Origin: an uncultured Bacteroidota bacterium
GTDB lineage: Bacteria; Bacteroidota; Bacteroidia; Chitinophagales; Chitinophagaceae
Length of the DNA: 44,216 nt
Direction: 5' to 3'
Assembly: GCA_903878475.1 (NCBI GenBank)
Contig: CAIRHQ010000009.1
Location: forward strand, 1 to 44,216
The position numbers and the translations under genes are program-made. Below the pieces are notes generated by a model. The model was not told the origin of the DNA and made no database searches. It worked only from the letters and a program-made list of their open reading frames with translations. The first letter of the stretch is position 1, and every line of letters begins with the position of its first letter. This document shows positions 25,712-34,348 of the stretch, piece after piece.

Positions 25712-27181
25712 ATGATCCAATCCAAAAAAATATTGTTTGGCATATTGCTTACCCTGTGCTGTGCTGCTTTGCATGCGCAGATACCCCTTGAATCCAATAT
25801 CATCATTAGGGGAAAAAGTTTTTCAGAAAATGACTCTGCCACTAAATTGTTCGTAAAACAGATCCATATCAGCGGAGCAAAAAAAACAAAACTATATATT
25901 ATCCTCAGGGAAATTCAATTTAAAAAAGGAGATTCACTGCTTGCCGGAAATCTTCATGAAGAATTATTACAGGCCCGACGCCAGATCTACAATACTACCC
26001 TGTTCAATGAAGTACTGGTGGAGGCAACGATTGAGAACGATCGTGATATCAGTATCGAGATCATCATAAAAGAGCGATGGTATTTATACCCGGTGCCCTT
26101 GTTCCAATTGGTAGACAGAAATTTTAATGTTTGGGCAAAAACCTATAAATACAATTTCGACCGGGTGAATTATGGATTGAAATTCACCCATAATAATTTT
26201 AGTGGACGAAAGGATCAGCTGAACATCAATTTACTGAACGGATATTCCCGAAATTTCTCCTTTAGCTATACTGCCCCGTACAGCAACTCAGCATTATCTG
26301 AAGGCTTTACTATTGGAGGTGGAATGACACAAAACCGGGAGATCGCTTATAAAACCAGCAAAAATAATACTCAGTTGTTTTACCCTGTGGATAGCCTCAG
26401 TAAGGCACAGTCTACATTTGTAAGAAGCAGTTGGTATATCAATGCCGGGTATATTATGCGCAAAGGCCTTTTTGTAAAACATGTCTTCTCGGCCAGCTAT
26501 GCACACTTGAAAGTATCTGATTCGGTAGTTAAAAAATATAACCCCTCCTATTTTAATTCACCGGATAATAGCAAAGGAATCTTAGACCTGATGTACAGCT
26601 TTCAATATTCGAATGTAGACAATGTGATGTATGCGCTTAATGGCACTTCAGCATTTGTGGCATTGATCAAACGAGGACTCGGATTCTCGGGTGGCATAAA
26701 TATGACTGCCCTCGAAGCGGGTGTCAACAAATATTACCCATTAGGAAAGCATTGGTACAGTGGTTTCCAGTTAAATGGAAAAATAAAAATCCCGTTTGCA
26801 CAAGCCTATATTAACAGGCGTGGTCTTGGGTATGGGGATAGTTATCTCCGGGGACTTGAATATTATGTGATAGACGGAGTGGCCACGGCACTCCTCCGAT
26901 CCAGCCTGAAGAAAAAAATCATTTCCTTTTCCATCCCTTTCAATTTATTCCCTAAAGTGATCAATAAGATCCCGGTTACTATTTTTGCTAAGACCTATGC
27001 AGACCTGGGATATGCATATCTCCCGAAATCCCTGCAAGGCGATCTCAACAACAGGTTGCTGTATACCGGCGGATTTGGCATAGATATTCTTACCTTGTAT
27101 GATGTAAACCTGAGGCTGGAGTACAGTTTTAATCAGTACGGTCAAAATGGCTTATTTTTTCACGCACAAAGTGGATTTTAA
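25712..27181 (+). CDS. Outer membrane protein with POTRA-like domain (BamA/TamA-like, surface antigen family)
   Basis: A 489-residue protein with an N-terminal signal peptide (residues 1-23, ending 'ALHAQ'). One POTRA-like region follows at about residues 45-125 ('FVKQIHISGAKKTKLYIILREIQFKKGDSL..ARRQIYNTTLFNEVLVEATIEN'), then 'IKERWYLYPVPLFQLVDRNFNVWAKTY', then a beta-barrel of alternating polar and aromatic residues ending in Phe, the outer-membrane targeting signature. Omp85-type proteins insert or export other proteins or lipids. With a single POTRA it is much smaller than BamA, whose own gene begins near 44216. Its substrate is unknown. Confidence 0.8.
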   Translation: MIQSKKILFGILLTLCCAALHAQIPLESNIIIRGKSFSENDSATKLFVKQIHISGAKKTKLYIILREIQFKKGDSLLAGNLHEELLQARRQIYNTTLFNEVLVEATIENDRDISIEIIIKERWYLYPVPLFQLVDRNFNVWAKTYKYNFDRVNYGLKFTHNNFSGRKDQLNINLLNGYSRNFSFSYTAPYSNSALSEGFTIGGGMTQNREIAYKTSKNNTQLFYPVDSLSKAQSTFVRSSWYINAGYIMRKGLFVKHVFSASYAHLKVSDSVVKKYNPSYFNSPDNSKGILDLMYSFQYSNVDNVMYALNGTSAFVALIKRGLGFSGGINMTALEAGVNKYYPLGKHWYSGFQLNGKIKIPFAQAYINRRGLGYGDSYLRGLEYYVIDGVATALLRSSLKKKIISFSIPFNLFPKVINKIPVTIFAKTYADLGYAYLPKSLQGDLNNRLLYTGGFGIDILTLYDVNLRLEYSFNQYGQNGLFFHAQSGF

Positions 27182-27225
27182 TTTTTTATTTTGTAATTCA
27201 ATAATACCCTGCCGGGGATAGACGT

Positions 27226-28104
27226 ATGAGAATAGCAATTTACAGTCGCGGTATAGAAAATAACCAACAGCAGGATATTCGGCTGTTGCTCGATGAACTC
27301 GCTGCCCGTGGAGTAGAACCAGTATTTTACCAGGATTTTTTTAACCAGTTTTATTCTGCTATCGATTTCAAAGCAAAATATTCCACTTTTAATTCATCGG
27401 CCGATCTGGATGATAGCATTGAATGCATCATGAGCCTCGGAGGTGATGGTACTTTATTGGATACCGTAACCCTGGTAAGAGACAAGGGCACTCCGGTAGT
27501 AGGCATCAATTACGGCAGACTAGGATTTCTGGCCAATATCGGTAAGGAAGAACTGCATTCAGCCATTGAAGCCCTGGTAAACCAAACCTATGTACTGGAT
27601 AAACGAACCCTCATACACCTGGATGCCAATATCCCCTTGTTTGGTGAAGTGCCCTATGCACTGAATGAATTTTCGTTGCACAAAAAAGATGATTCTCCCA
27701 TGATCAAGATCCATACTTATTTGAATGGGGAGTTTCTGAATACTTATTGGGCCGACGGACTCATTGTGGCAACGCCCACCGGATCCACCGGCTATTCCCT
27801 GAGTTGTAATGGGCCCGTGGTGTTTCCGGATAGCGGAAGTTTTGTGATCACGCCTGTTTCACCGCATAATCTGAATATTCGTCCTATCGTAGTACCTGAT
27901 AACAATATCATTTCCTTTGAAATTGAAGGCAGAACAGACGGTTTCCTATGTACTCTCGATAGTAGAAGGGAAATTGTAACCAAAGAAGTTCAACTGGCTG
28001 TTAAAAAAGAGAACTTTGGCATCAATCTTATCAGGCTGAATGAAAATAATTTTTTACAGACCCTGAGGAATAAATTATCATGGGGCCTCGATAAAAGGAA
28101 TTAA
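27226..28104 (+). CDS. nadK: NAD kinase
   Basis: A 292-residue enzyme that phosphorylates NAD to NADP with ATP. The G-G-D-G-T motif is at residues 72-76 ('MSLGGDGTLLDTV') with the catalytic Asp74, followed by 'GINYGRLGFLANI' and 'ADGLIVATPTGSTGYSLSCNGPVVFPD', both hallmark blocks. The C-terminal 'VVPDNNIISFEIEGRTDGFLCTLDSR' completes the fold. Length is normal. A two-component system follows after 35 bases, possibly on the same transcript. Confidence 0.96.
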   Translation: MRIAIYSRGIENNQQQDIRLLLDELAARGVEPVFYQDFFNQFYSAIDFKAKYSTFNSSADLDDSIECIMSLGGDGTLLDTVTLVRDKGTPVVGINYGRLGFLANIGKEELHSAIEALVNQTYVLDKRTLIHLDANIPLFGEVPYALNEFSLHKKDDSPMIKIHTYLNGEFLNTYWADGLIVATPTGSTGYSLSCNGPVVFPDSGSFVITPVSPHNLNIRPIVVPDNNIISFEIEGRTDGFLCTLDSRREIVTKEVQLAVKKENFGINLIRLNENNFLQTLRNKLSWGLDKRN

Positions 28105-28139
28105 TCCTTTCCAAAAAAAATAAACAACGGCAATCTCTC

Positions 28140-29117
28140 ATGCCCAATAAAAGCAAAAAGCTCCGGTATATTTATCTCATTTATTGGTTCTTACTGACCT
28201 ATATCATAGCAGCATTGGTATGGTGGTTTGTAGCATTGAACAATCAAACCCGGCAAATGAACCAGTACAAGATCAATGAACTGGTCCCCACTGATAAAAA
28301 TTATACGAGCCGTTTAAATGAACTTAAAGCAGAGGAGGTCCGAAAAACCACGCAGTATATTGGTGAAGGATCTATTTTCCTGTTGCTGATCCTGGCGGGG
28401 GCTGTTTTTGTATTCAGGGCCGTACGACGTCAATTGAAAGGAAGCCAGGAACAGCAGCATTTTATGATGGCGCTAACCCATGAATTAAAAACACCGATTG
28501 CCGTAGCCAAACTGAATCTGGAAACCTTACAAAAAAGAAAACTGGACGAAACCCAGCAACAGCGGCTGATTCAAACCACGTTACAGGAAACCAACCGACT
28601 CAATGCCCTATGCAACAATATGCTGCTTTCTTCTCAAATAGAGGCCGGAGGTTATTTGGTTACCCAGGAAGAAACCAACTTAAGCGAACTGATCGCAGAA
28701 TGTGTGCAGGATTTTATCACACGCTATCCCGAAAGGTTGATCTTGCCTGAAATAAAAGAAAACCTGTTCATCAACAGCGACCGGTTATTACTGCAGATGG
28801 TGGTCAATAACCTGATCGACAATGCTATTAAGTATTCGCCCAAAGAATCAAAAATTACGGTACGCCTATTCGATGAATATGATATGAATGTGTTGCAGGT
28901 GGCCGATGAAGGAAAGGGAATTCCGGATGAGGAAAAGATCAAGATATTTAAGAAATTCTATCGCATCGGCAATCAGGCAACGAAAGCAGCTAAAGGCACT
29001 GGTTTGGGGTTATACCTCACCAAAAAAATTGTAGCCCGGCATCGTGGCAGCATCACGGTTACAGACCATTTGCCCACGGGTGCAATTTTTACCGTAACAT
29101 TACATTCAACCACCTAG
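28140..29117 (+). CDS. Sensor histidine kinase
   Basis: A 325-residue membrane kinase. Two membrane helices (about residues 10-32 and 77-95) bracket a small periplasmic loop of about 45 residues. The dimerisation domain contains 'HFMMALTHELKTPIAVAKLNLETLQ' with phosphoacceptor His114, and the catalytic domain has the N box 'MVVNNLIDNAIKYSPKE', G1 'DEGKGIPDEE', F 'KKFYRIGN' and G2 'GTGLGLYLTKKIV'. No HAMP domain is evident. It phosphorylates the regulator encoded 13 bases downstream. The signal is unknown; the short sensor loop suggests a membrane-level or small cue. Confidence 0.94.
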   Translation: MPNKSKKLRYIYLIYWFLLTYIIAALVWWFVALNNQTRQMNQYKINELVPTDKNYTSRLNELKAEEVRKTTQYIGEGSIFLLLILAGAVFVFRAVRRQLKGSQEQQHFMMALTHELKTPIAVAKLNLETLQKRKLDETQQQRLIQTTLQETNRLNALCNNMLLSSQIEAGGYLVTQEETNLSELIAECVQDFITRYPERLILPEIKENLFINSDRLLLQMVVNNLIDNAIKYSPKESKITVRLFDEYDMNVLQVADEGKGIPDEEKIKIFKKFYRIGNQATKAAKGTGLGLYLTKKIVARHRGSITVTDHLPTGAIFTVTLHSTT

Positions 29118-29130
29118 AATAATTGTAAAC

Positions 29131-29838
29131 ATGCAGGAAAACAAATTATCTATTTTACTGGTAGAAGATGAAGAACATCTGCACGAAGCATTAAAGCTGA
29201 ATCTGGAGATGGAAGGCTATGAAATTACCAGTGCTTATGATGGTGCCGAAGCCCTACAAGCGGTACAAAAAGAATATTTCAACCTCATCATATTGGATGT
29301 GATGTTGCCCGAACTGGATGGCATTGTAGTGTGTGAAACAGTAAGACTGAATAATCCCGATCTGCCCATCCTGATCCTGAGTGCAAAAAATAGTAGCGCC
29401 GACAGGGTGCTGGGTTTAAAAAAAGGTGCCGATGATTATCTTACCAAACCTTTTAACCTGGAAGAATTATTGCTGAGGGTGAATAAGCTGATAAAAAAGA
29501 GTGAGCGGATGAGTGCAAAACAACCGTTATCCGAGGTCTACATATTTGGAAAAAACAAGATCGATTTCAAGGCTTCTGAAGCCACCACTAAAAACGGTGA
29601 AACCATTACCCTCACTAAAAAAGAGATCATGTTGCTGAAGCTTCTCATCGAAAATAAAAATGAAGTGGTGACCCGGGAGAAAATTTTACAAGCCGTTTGG
29701 GGGTACAATGTATATCCCACCACCCGAACCATCGATAATTTCATCCTGAATTTTAGAAGGTATTTTGAAGAGGACAGTCGCAACCCCGATTTTTTTCATT
29801 CGGTGCGAGGCGTTGGTTACAAATTCACCACGACTTAA
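29131..29838 (+). CDS. OmpR-family response regulator
   Basis: A 235-residue regulator. The receiver domain (about 7-125) has acidic pocket residues in 'LLVEDEEHL', phosphoacceptor Asp56 in 'LIILDVMLPELDG', and 'YLTKPF' with the conserved Lys. The winged-helix DNA-binding domain (about 135-233) includes 'LTKKEIMLLKLLIENKNEVVTREKILQAVWGYNVYPTTRTIDNFILNFRRYFE'. It is partnered with the kinase just upstream. Its stop codon overlaps that of the convergent batD-like gene by 4 bases (TTAA). Target genes cannot be told. Confidence 0.95.
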   Translation: MQENKLSILLVEDEEHLHEALKLNLEMEGYEITSAYDGAEALQAVQKEYFNLIILDVMLPELDGIVVCETVRLNNPDLPILILSAKNSSADRVLGLKKGADDYLTKPFNLEELLLRVNKLIKKSERMSAKQPLSEVYIFGKNKIDFKASEATTKNGETITLTKKEIMLLKLLIENKNEVVTREKILQAVWGYNVYPTTRTIDNFILNFRRYFEEDSRNPDFFHSVRGVGYKFTTT

Positions 29839-31727
29839 ATTTTATAGGCCGCCAACAGCTGGATCATTTCATGTGTCCTTTGGTAAAGTTCCTGCATCGC
29901 TTCATGCCCCGATGCGGGTGTGTAAAGTTTCCATTCAATTTCATCCATCAATGCTTGCAATTGCAGTATGATGCCATTGGGTATACCCTTGCCGTCAAGT
30001 TTTTCGGAAATATTTTTCCTGTTCAGTTCTTCGGGTAAGATCTGCAATTGATGAGCAAGGAATTTTTTCAGCGATTCATTCAGGTCCTGATAAAATTTTG
30101 CAGGATTATTTTCTGCCATGCTGGAAGATGCCAGTGCCAAAGGATTTTCCTGACTTTGCGGCTTGGGTTCCTCTTCTGTTTCCTGGGGTATTATTATAGC
30201 TGCTGCTTCTTTTTCCCGTTGCCGTTTATCTGCCCTGCTCTCTTGCCTAAGCCAGAAAATCAATCCGCATATGATCAAGATGGCTACCAGACTTACCACC
30301 CGAAGCCGGTTGCTGAACAATGAATTCAAAAAAGAATCTTGTCCGCCTGCCTTATTTGTTATAGGAGCAGTTCTGCCGGTTCCCCGGCTCACCGTAAACT
30401 GAATGGGATCGCTGTAGGCTGTTTTGTATCGCCCTTCAGCAGGATCAAAATAACTGAAAGCGATGGCAGGAATGGTATAAGTACCCGGTGCCGCCACTGT
30501 AAATGGAAAATCCATGAGCTTTCTGCCACTAACCGGCACCGTTAATTTGGAAAAATCATCAGTAACTTTTGGTTCAAAACCTTCAATACCAGTAGGCCAT
30601 CCTATATCAATGGAAGTGATCATGGGCAGGTTACCCTGTCCCGAGATGGTTACTACCAAGTGGCCTGCATCATCGGTGCTGAAATTGTTCCTGGCCAATA
30701 CTGCCGCAACTTCAAATTTTCCCACAGCCGCTTTATAATCAGCTGGCCGGCCCGCATCGGGTAATGGTTTCACCTGGATCATCAGGGGATCGCTTTTCAG
30801 TATAACCCGATGATCTTCGATGCCCTCAGCGGGTATGCTCGCATCATTGAAATCCCTGAAGATATCATCCACACTATTGGCGGCATGATTGGCATACCCT
30901 TCTTTGATGAAATGAATATTATTATCGATCTCTGCAGGGGTTAGTTCCAAACTGCCCGATTGCAAGGGATACAACTGCGCCTTTCTGATGATATACACAT
31001 TATAATCGCGGCCATTGAATTTTTCGATGGCATAGTTCATGTTATCGGGCTGTTGCATATCAATGACCGAAAACCCATTGAACGAAGGTGTTTTATTTAA
31101 ACTGCTTTCACTTTTTAACCGGGTATACAATTTGTAGGTTGCCAGTACCGGCTCGCCCACGTAACAAGTTTTCTTATCTGTTTCCACCCGTACAAAAATG
31201 TTCTTCTTTATTTTATCCAGTGCATTTTCTCCCCTGCGCAAAACATAATCTTTATAATTTGTTTGAGGCATGGATGATTCAAAAGGGTCGGGAACTCCGA
31301 ATGGAAATGTATTTGCATTAGAAGGCTGGCTGTTCACTGAAGCCGCATTGGTTACCTGTAATCGAAGCATATTGCTTTTCAACAACTGCCCATCAACCCT
31401 CGCCGTAGCTGGAGCGATGGTGTAATTACCCGGAGCCCTGGGCTTAAGCATATAACTCACGGCAACAAATTTGCTCACATTGTCATTCACCATGCTCATA
31501 CCGCTTTCCTGATTGGGACCACTCACGATGATAAATTGATTCAAGGAAGGCGCCAGGATCTGCTGCACTTCATTGGCATTTTCCACCACCAGGCGCAATT
31601 GCACCACTTCATTTTTTCCGATCTTTTCAGGAGTTAAGCTGGCAGTGAATTTTGGCTGTGCTTGTACACACGCAATGGAGAGCATGAAAAAAAATGAAAT
31701 ATATATCCGGAATACAGCTGGCTTCAT
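29835..31727 (-). CDS. BatD-family protein
   Basis: A 630-residue exported membrane protein: signal peptide at 1-23 (ending 'ACVQAQ'), BatD/oxygen-tolerance-type beta domains over about residues 25-470 ('KFTASLTPEKIGKNEVVQLRLVVENANEVQQILAPSLNQFIIVSGPNQ', 'YTIAPATARVDGQLLKSNMLRLQV', 'VRVETDKKTCYVGEPVLATYKLYTR'), one membrane helix at about 475-492, and a helical cytoplasmic C-terminal domain. In Bacteroidota BatD belongs to the Bat operon linked to aerotolerance in Bacteroides. Here batA, batB and batE are not adjacent, so this is a detached or paralogous copy. It converges on the response regulator gene. Confidence 0.87.
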   Translation of the reverse strand: MKPAVFRIYISFFFMLSIACVQAQPKFTASLTPEKIGKNEVVQLRLVVENANEVQQILAPSLNQFIIVSGPNQESGMSMVNDNVSKFVAVSYMLKPRAPGNYTIAPATARVDGQLLKSNMLRLQVTNAASVNSQPSNANTFPFGVPDPFESSMPQTNYKDYVLRRGENALDKIKKNIFVRVETDKKTCYVGEPVLATYKLYTRLKSESSLNKTPSFNGFSVIDMQQPDNMNYAIEKFNGRDYNVYIIRKAQLYPLQSGSLELTPAEIDNNIHFIKEGYANHAANSVDDIFRDFNDASIPAEGIEDHRVILKSDPLMIQVKPLPDAGRPADYKAAVGKFEVAAVLARNNFSTDDAGHLVVTISGQGNLPMITSIDIGWPTGIEGFEPKVTDDFSKLTVPVSGRKLMDFPFTVAAPGTYTIPAIAFSYFDPAEGRYKTAYSDPIQFTVSRGTGRTAPITNKAGGQDSFLNSLFSNRLRVVSLVAILIICGLIFWLRQESRADKRQREKEAAAIIIPQETEEEPKPQSQENPLALASSSMAENNPAKFYQDLNESLKKFLAHQLQILPEELNRKNISEKLDGKGIPNGIILQLQALMDEIEWKLYTPASGHEAMQELYQRTHEMIQLLAAYKI

Positions 31728-31735
31728 AAACTAAG

Positions 31736-31743
31736 CAAAAATA
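31736..31743 (-). promoter_or_regulatory. -7 box TATTTTTG just upstream of the BatD-family gene
   Basis: TATTTTTG on the minus strand fits TAnnTTTG and ends 8 bases before the ATG, leaving a leader of only a few bases. The surrounding AT-richness makes a chance match possible, and no -33 TTG is apparent. Confidence 0.35.
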
Positions 31744-31797
31744 GTTTTTCTACGGATTGCGATAAAAACCCGGAATTGATTTCACGATAAAAAACTG

Positions 31798-32511
31798 TTA
31801 AAGGTCGCCCAGAATGGGCCGCATCACAATATCCTCTACCACGGCCTGTGGCGAAAGCTGGCTGGCAGCCAGGATCATGCGGGCAACATCATTCGCCTCC
31901 ATGATCCGTTGTTTAGAGTTATCGAAATCGCCCCAGGAATTGGTCAACACCGCACCCGGAGAAACAGCTGTAACCCTAATACGATGCGGCTTTAATTCTT
32001 CCCGAAGATTTTTGCTGAATCCCAGCATGGCGAATTTGCTGATGCTATAACCGCCACCGTTAGGATAAGCATTCAAGGAAGCAATGGAACAGATATTGAA
32101 AATATGCCGGCCCCTTTCAGTTGTATTGCTTTGATCCATCATGGCAGGAAGTAATGCACGGGTAAGATAGTACGCTCCATAAAGATTGATCCCCATCATG
32201 ATTTCCAGGCTGCCCTCATGTTCATCATAAATATGCCCCGGCTGGTAAAGGCCTGCATTATTGACCAGGATATCGGGCACCCCAAATGATAAGCACCAGG
32301 CGGCAAAACCTTTAGCTGCATCACGATCTGCCAGATCAACCTGCTTGGCATGGATCACCACATCGGGATATTTTTCCTGTATGCCAGCCACGGTTTGATT
32401 CAGATCCTGCATATTACGTGCACATAAAAAAAGTTTGGCGCCCGTAGCAGCAAATGCTGTTGCCACCGCTTTTCCAATACCTTTGCTGGCCCCTGTGATA
32501 ATTATATTCAT
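31798..32511 (-). CDS. Short-chain dehydrogenase/reductase
   Basis: A 237-residue classical SDR. The NAD(P)-binding T-G-x-x-x-G-x-G motif is 'TGASKGIGKA' at residues 6-15, 'ILVNNAGLY' is the structural N-N-A-G motif, and the catalytic Ser and Y-x-x-x-K are in 'FNICSIASLNAYPNGGGYSISKFA'. The 'SPGAVLTNSW' stretch follows. The substrate is unknown; family members reduce or oxidise sugars, fatty acyl and steroid-like groups. It is divergent from the HAD gene and same-strand with the BatD gene 70 bases downstream. Confidence 0.9.
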   Translation of the reverse strand: MNIIITGASKGIGKAVATAFAATGAKLFLCARNMQDLNQTVAGIQEKYPDVVIHAKQVDLADRDAAKGFAAWCLSFGVPDILVNNAGLYQPGHIYDEHEGSLEIMMGINLYGAYYLTRALLPAMMDQSNTTERGRHIFNICSIASLNAYPNGGGYSISKFAMLGFSKNLREELKPHRIRVTAVSPGAVLTNSWGDFDNSKQRIMEANDVARMILAASQLSPQAVVEDIVMRPILGDL

Positions 32512-32597
32512 AGTAAAAGTTGAATAGAGTTTGGGTTATCTTGCAATTCGATCATAAAGTTAGTGAACAACCCTTAAATCAGTTTATCAAATTAACA

Positions 32598-33296
32598 ATG
32601 GCCCAATACCAACACCTGTTTTTTGACCTCGACCATACCCTCTGGGATTTTGATGCCAATGCCCGTGAAACTCTGGTAGAAATGTATTCCCGCTTCGATC
32701 TGGAAAATCGAGTGGCTGCCCCCTTTGATGAATTTTACCGAAAATACCTTCATCACAATGAGATCCTTTGGAACCGATATCATCAGGGTTTTATCAGCGC
32801 GGATGAGTTAAAATGGAAACGCATGTGGCGTACCCTACTTGATTTTAAAATTGGCGATGAACCCCTGGCCAGGGAACTGAGTGCCGGATTTCTGGAAGTA
32901 CTTCCCACAAAGACCCTGCTCTTCCCGTATACCAAAGAAATTCTCCAATACCTAAAAGGCAAGGGATATATACTTCACCTGATCACCAATGGATTTGAAA
33001 GAACGCAATGGAGCAAATTGAATCATAGCGGACTGGCGCCATTTTTCACCCATGTGATCACTTCTGAAGCCAGCAATAGTTTAAAACCCAAAAAAGAGAT
33101 ATTCGAATTTGCCATGGAAAAAGCGAAAGCCTTTCTGGCAGAGAGTATCATGATCGGCGATAACCTGGATGCGGATATCCAGGGGGCTATGAATGCCGGA
33201 ATGGATTCGGTATTTGTAAACCATATTAACGCAACTACCAGTTTACAACCCACGTATACCATCTATCAATTACAGGAGCTGGAAAACATTTTTTAA
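32598..33296 (+). CDS. HAD-family nucleotidase (YjjG-like)
   Basis: The preferred start gives 232 residues, MAQYQHLFFDLDHTLWDFD; an in-frame ATG 78 bases upstream would add a 26-residue stretch of no HAD similarity. Haloacid dehalogenase motifs are clear: motif I D10-L-D12-H-T with nucleophile Asp10, motif II 'LITNGFERTQWSKL', Lys in 'SLKPKKEIFEFA', and motif IV 'MIGDNLDADIQGAMNAGM'. The closest family by pattern is the YjjG/YfnB pyrimidine 5'-nucleotidase group, which hydrolyses (often noncanonical) nucleoside monophosphates. It ends at a strong bidirectional hairpin. Confidence 0.88.
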   Translation: MAQYQHLFFDLDHTLWDFDANARETLVEMYSRFDLENRVAAPFDEFYRKYLHHNEILWNRYHQGFISADELKWKRMWRTLLDFKIGDEPLARELSAGFLEVLPTKTLLFPYTKEILQYLKGKGYILHLITNGFERTQWSKLNHSGLAPFFTHVITSEASNSLKPKKEIFEFAMEKAKAFLAESIMIGDNLDADIQGAMNAGMDSVFVNHINATTSLQPTYTIYQLQELENIF

Positions 33297-33310
33297 ACAG
33301 ACAAAAAAAA

Positions 33311-33331
33311 CCTCCCGGTTTTTCCGGGAGG
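33311..33331 (-). terminator. Bidirectional hairpin terminator between the HAD gene and the small peptide gene
   Basis: A perfect 8-base stem CCTCCCGG/CCGGGAGG closes a 5-base T loop. Read on the minus strand it is followed by eight T residues, a strong terminator for the small gene ending at 33353; on the plus strand it lies just past the HAD stop but has only a weak U tract. Confidence 0.85.
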
Positions 33332-33352
33332 TCTTATACACCTGAAGGTGAA

Positions 33353-33511
33353 TTACATGTTAACTGTTTTTGCCTTGTCTTTGCAGCAAGACTTAGTTGA
33401 GCCGGTGCAGCAAGATTTTCCTTTTGCACATTTTTTCTTTTTGCCATTATCTGCCAAACTTACTCCAGTGATGAATAAGGCTGCAGTAGCCAATAATAAT
33501 ACTTTCTTCAT
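33353..33511 (-). CDS. Small exported Cys/Lys-rich protein
   Basis: A 52-residue protein, MKKVLLLATAALFITGVSLADNG..., chosen to begin at the signal peptide; an ATG 27 bases upstream would add MINHKKNSD in front of it. Residues 1-20 are a clear signal peptide. The mature part of about 30 residues holds five cysteines (C28, C34-C35, C42-C43) among many lysines. CxxxxxCC-type spacing suggests metal binding or disulfides, but no known family is recognised. It has its own strong terminator, consistent with an independently expressed gene. Coding status rests on the signal peptide and composition. Confidence 0.7.
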   Translation of the reverse strand: MKKVLLLATAALFITGVSLADNGKKKKCAKGKSCCTGSTKSCCKDKAKTVNM

Positions 33512-33588
33512 GTCAGAATTTTTTTTGTGATTAATCAAAGTAAAAATAAGGTAAAAAAATACAATTTACCATTTATGAACTGTTAAAA

Positions 33589-34245
33589 TCAAAGGGTGGC
33601 GATCACCGTAACCCCGCCCTGAACAGCCTGATTTAAAGACACATTCACCTGGGTTCCAATGGGTAACAAGAGATCAACCCGGCTACCGAATTTGATGAAC
33701 CCAAACTCTTCTGTCTGCTTTACTTTTTGCCCCACATGCAAATAATTTACGATACGCTTCGCCAGGGCACCGGCGATCTGCTTAACCAACACTTCCTTAT
33801 CCCCTTTTTTGATCACTACTGAATGTCGTTCATTATCGGTAGAAGATTTGGGATGCCAGGCTACCAGGTATTTCCCTTTGTGATATTGATTGTACACCAC
33901 TTCGCCGCTAAGCGGATTTCGGTTTACATGCACATTGGCCGGACTCATAAAAATTGAGATCTGCAATCGCTTGTCCTTAAAATATTCTGTATCAATCGTT
34001 TCTTCAATGACCACAACCTTACCATCGGCAGGCGCAATGATCGCATTATCATTGATCGTTAATTTTCTATTGGGAATACGGAAAAAAGAAACCAGAAATA
34101 ACAGAACGGCCAGGGTAGCAAAAAAAACCAGGCCGCATAACCACATCAGGCTCGCGCTGAAAAAATAAAAGAAAGCCAGGTTGATGGCTCCAAAGATCAG
34201 GGTGGCTATGGCAATGGTCTTATTTCCTTCGCGGTGAATATACAT
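33589..34245 (-). CDS. psd: Phosphatidylserine decarboxylase proenzyme
   Basis: A 218-residue membrane-associated enzyme of the short bacterial type. It decarboxylates phosphatidylserine to phosphatidylethanolamine. Two N-terminal hydrophobic segments lie at about 10-53; the catalytic part includes 'IIAPADGKVVVIEE', 'ISIFMSPANVHVNRNPLSGEV' and the self-cleavage site in 'GFIKFGSRVDLLLP', where cleavage between Gly187 and Ser188 would create the pyruvoyl group. It is transcribed in the same direction as cdsA and separated from it by 103 bases that carry a -7 box. Together the two make membrane phospholipids. Confidence 0.95.
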   Translation of the reverse strand: MYIHREGNKTIAIATLIFGAINLAFFYFFSASLMWLCGLVFFATLAVLLFLVSFFRIPNRKLTINDNAIIAPADGKVVVIEETIDTEYFKDKRLQISIFMSPANVHVNRNPLSGEVVYNQYHKGKYLVAWHPKSSTDNERHSVVIKKGDKEVLVKQIAGALAKRIVNYLHVGQKVKQTEEFGFIKFGSRVDLLLPIGTQVNVSLNQAVQGGVTVIATL

Positions 34246-34262
34246 TTCGTGAGATTGAGTTG

Positions 34263-34270
34263 CAAATGTA
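34263..34270 (-). promoter_or_regulatory. -7 box TACATTTG upstream of psd
   Basis: TACATTTG on the minus strand fits TAnnTTTG and lies 17 bases before the psd ATG. No TTG stands at the usual -33 spacing. It suggests psd has its own promoter rather than depending only on cdsA. Confidence 0.4.
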
Positions 34271-34348
34271 CAATACCGGCTGCAAAAAGCTTGTTTCGCG
34301 CTAGGCTAAATAATGTATATAAAAAAGGATCGTAATTTGAAGGGCTGC

